The notes beneath the pieces are model-generated. The model was not told where the DNA came from, did no database searches, and worked only from the letters and a program-made list of their open reading frames with translations. 5,572 nt of DNA from Candidatus Hydrogenedentota bacterium. GTDB taxonomy: Bacteria; Hydrogenedentota; Hydrogenedentia; Hydrogenedentales; CAITNO01. Positions within the stretch are counted from its first letter, which is position 1, and every line of letters starts with the position of its first letter. Location: assembly GCA_007124105.1 (NCBI GenBank), contig SLFT01000307.1, positions 1-5,572 of the forward strand. The letters run 5' to 3'. The position numbers and the translations under genes were made by a program. This document shows, one piece after another, positions 4,689 through 5,572 of this stretch.

Positions 4689-5572
4689 GTGAAAGCATTA
4701 GTTTATGACACGGCCCCACACATTGATGAAATTCCCATGCCAACGCCGGCGCCAGGCGAAGCCCTGATACGCGTACTGGCGGCGGGCATCTGCAATACCG
4801 ATATCGAGATCAGGCGCGGCTATATGGCGTACACAGGCGTTCTGGGCCATGAATTTGTCGGTATTGTCGAAAAGACGCAGAATGACTATCTACTTGGCAA
4901 AAGGGTGGTGGGGGAAATCAATTGTGTCTGTGGATATTGTCGGTATTGTCTTATGGAAATGCCAAATCATTGTCTGAACAGAACCGTTCTCGGCATTGCG
5001 GGGCGTCCAGGCGCTTTTGCCGAGTACATTACATTGCCCGAGAAGAACCTGCATATTGTGCCCGCCGCTATCCGGGACGATGTGGCGGTATTTGCCGAGC
5101 CCCTTGCCGCCGCGTTTCGCATTACCGAGCAGATTGTTATTGGGGCCGACGACCACATCATCATTCTCGGCGACGGCAAACTTGGGCAATTGATAGCGCA
5201 AACTATATGGTTGTATTCCAAGAATATTCTCTGTGTCGGCAAACATCCGTGGAAGTGCGAGATGTTGACGTCGCGCGGCATTGCCGCGACATTGCATACC
5301 GAAGAAATAAAAGGCGACGCGGATATTGTTATTGATGCTACAGGAAGTCCTGAAAGTTTGCAACAGGCATTGACGTTGGTGCGGCCCGAGGGCACAGTGG
5401 TTCTGAAAACCACCTGTGCTGGCCGAACGTATTTGGCGTCTCAGGACGCCGTGGTTAAGGAAGTGCGCCTTATCGGTTCCCGATGCGGGCCTTTTAGGCC
5501 GGCGCTTGAAGCGCTGGCGTTGGGCACGGTCGAAACACGGCCCATGATTTCTGAAACGTACCCACTTGACGA
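4689..5572 (+). CDS. Zinc-dependent medium-chain (MDR) alcohol dehydrogenase-like protein, C-terminus cut by window
   Basis: This is an NAD(P)-dependent oxidoreductase of the medium-chain dehydrogenase/reductase superfamily, presumably acting on an alcohol or polyol in the cytoplasm; the substrate is not predictable. The visible 294 residues contain the GroES-like catalytic domain (about 1-140) and most of the Rossmann domain. Catalytic zinc ligands are C35 (AGICNTD), H54-E55 (LGHEFVG) and probably E137 (AEPLAAA). The structural zinc site is complete as C81, C84, C87 and C95, with an extra C79. The nucleotide-binding loop is LGDGKLG (160-166), followed by DATGSPES and VVLKTT. The pattern GICNTD-E, GEIN-CG-C, LGDGKLG and GSRCGPF-PAL matches the MDR-like subgroup of about 320 residues, so some 25-40 residues are missing past the window edge. 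GTG at 4689 is supported by GAGGAG. It is 135 nt from the ceramidase-like gene, with no clear pathway link. Confidence 0.9.
   Translation, partial: MKALVYDTAPHIDEIPMPTPAPGEALIRVLAAGICNTDIEIRRGYMAYTGVLGHEFVGIVEKTQNDYLLGKRVVGEINCVCGYCRYCLMEMPNHCLNRTVLGIAGRPGAFAEYITLPEKNLHIVPAAIRDDVAVFAEPLAAAFRITEQIVIGADDHIIILGDGKLGQLIAQTIWLYSKNILCVGKHPWKCEMLTSRGIAATLHTEEIKGDADIVIDATGSPESLQQALTLVRPEGTVVLKTTCAGRTYLASQDAVVKEVRLIGSRCGPFRPALEALALGTVETRPMISETYPLD

Noticed and set aside
4890..5413. Two overlapping minus-strand open frames opposite the dehydrogenase
   Set aside because: The + strand reading has every zinc ligand and the nucleotide-binding loop of the MDR family. The reverse frames are compositional shadows.

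Overview
The window is an ordinary-looking bacterial chromosome segment of moderate GC content with every confident gene on the + strand. Gene content (t6A tRNA modification, RimI, a quinone methyltransferase, a secreted ceramidase-like protein, a zinc MDR dehydrogenase) points to a Gram-negative-type, respiring bacterium. The ceramidase-like subfamily, with a VHTVHQHDAP motif, and the MDR-like dehydrogenase type recall genes I associate with Planctomycetota, Lentisphaerota or Hydrogenedentota genomes. That placement is a low-confidence inference.

Layout: (1) 6-776 tsaB and 793-1263 rimI form a tight pair 16 nt apart, the classic bacterial tsaB-rimI cluster of translation-related modification enzymes. 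(2) After a 121-nt leader holding a stem-loop and a possible 13-codon upstream ORF, 1385-2095 encodes UbiE/MenG, the last methylation step of menaquinone (or ubiquinone) synthesis. (3) 2274-2795 encodes an unrecognised protein with an acidic hydrophilic N-terminal half and three predicted membrane helices. (4) 2796-2997 is non-coding and unusually structured. It has a promoter-like TATAAA, a possible eroded IS5-type transposase fragment, one hairpin, and a perfect 10-bp inverted repeat whose loop can pair with the next ribosome binding site. (5) 2998-3111 encodes a 37-residue single-span membrane protein with a good ribosome binding site. (6) 3171-4553 encodes an exported neutral-ceramidase-like protein. 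(7) 4689 to the window edge encodes a zinc-dependent medium-chain dehydrogenase, cut off by the window before its C-terminus.

I see no CRISPR array, tRNA, rRNA, intact insertion sequence or defence system, and no convincing new multi-gene system. The best candidates for undescribed biology are small: the ubiE leader ORF whose stop codon overlaps the ubiE start, the possible pseudoknot over the ribosome binding site of the 37-residue membrane protein, and that small protein itself, placed just ahead of the secreted ceramidase-like enzyme. The genes from 2274 onward have no evident shared pathway, so any functional link among them is speculative.
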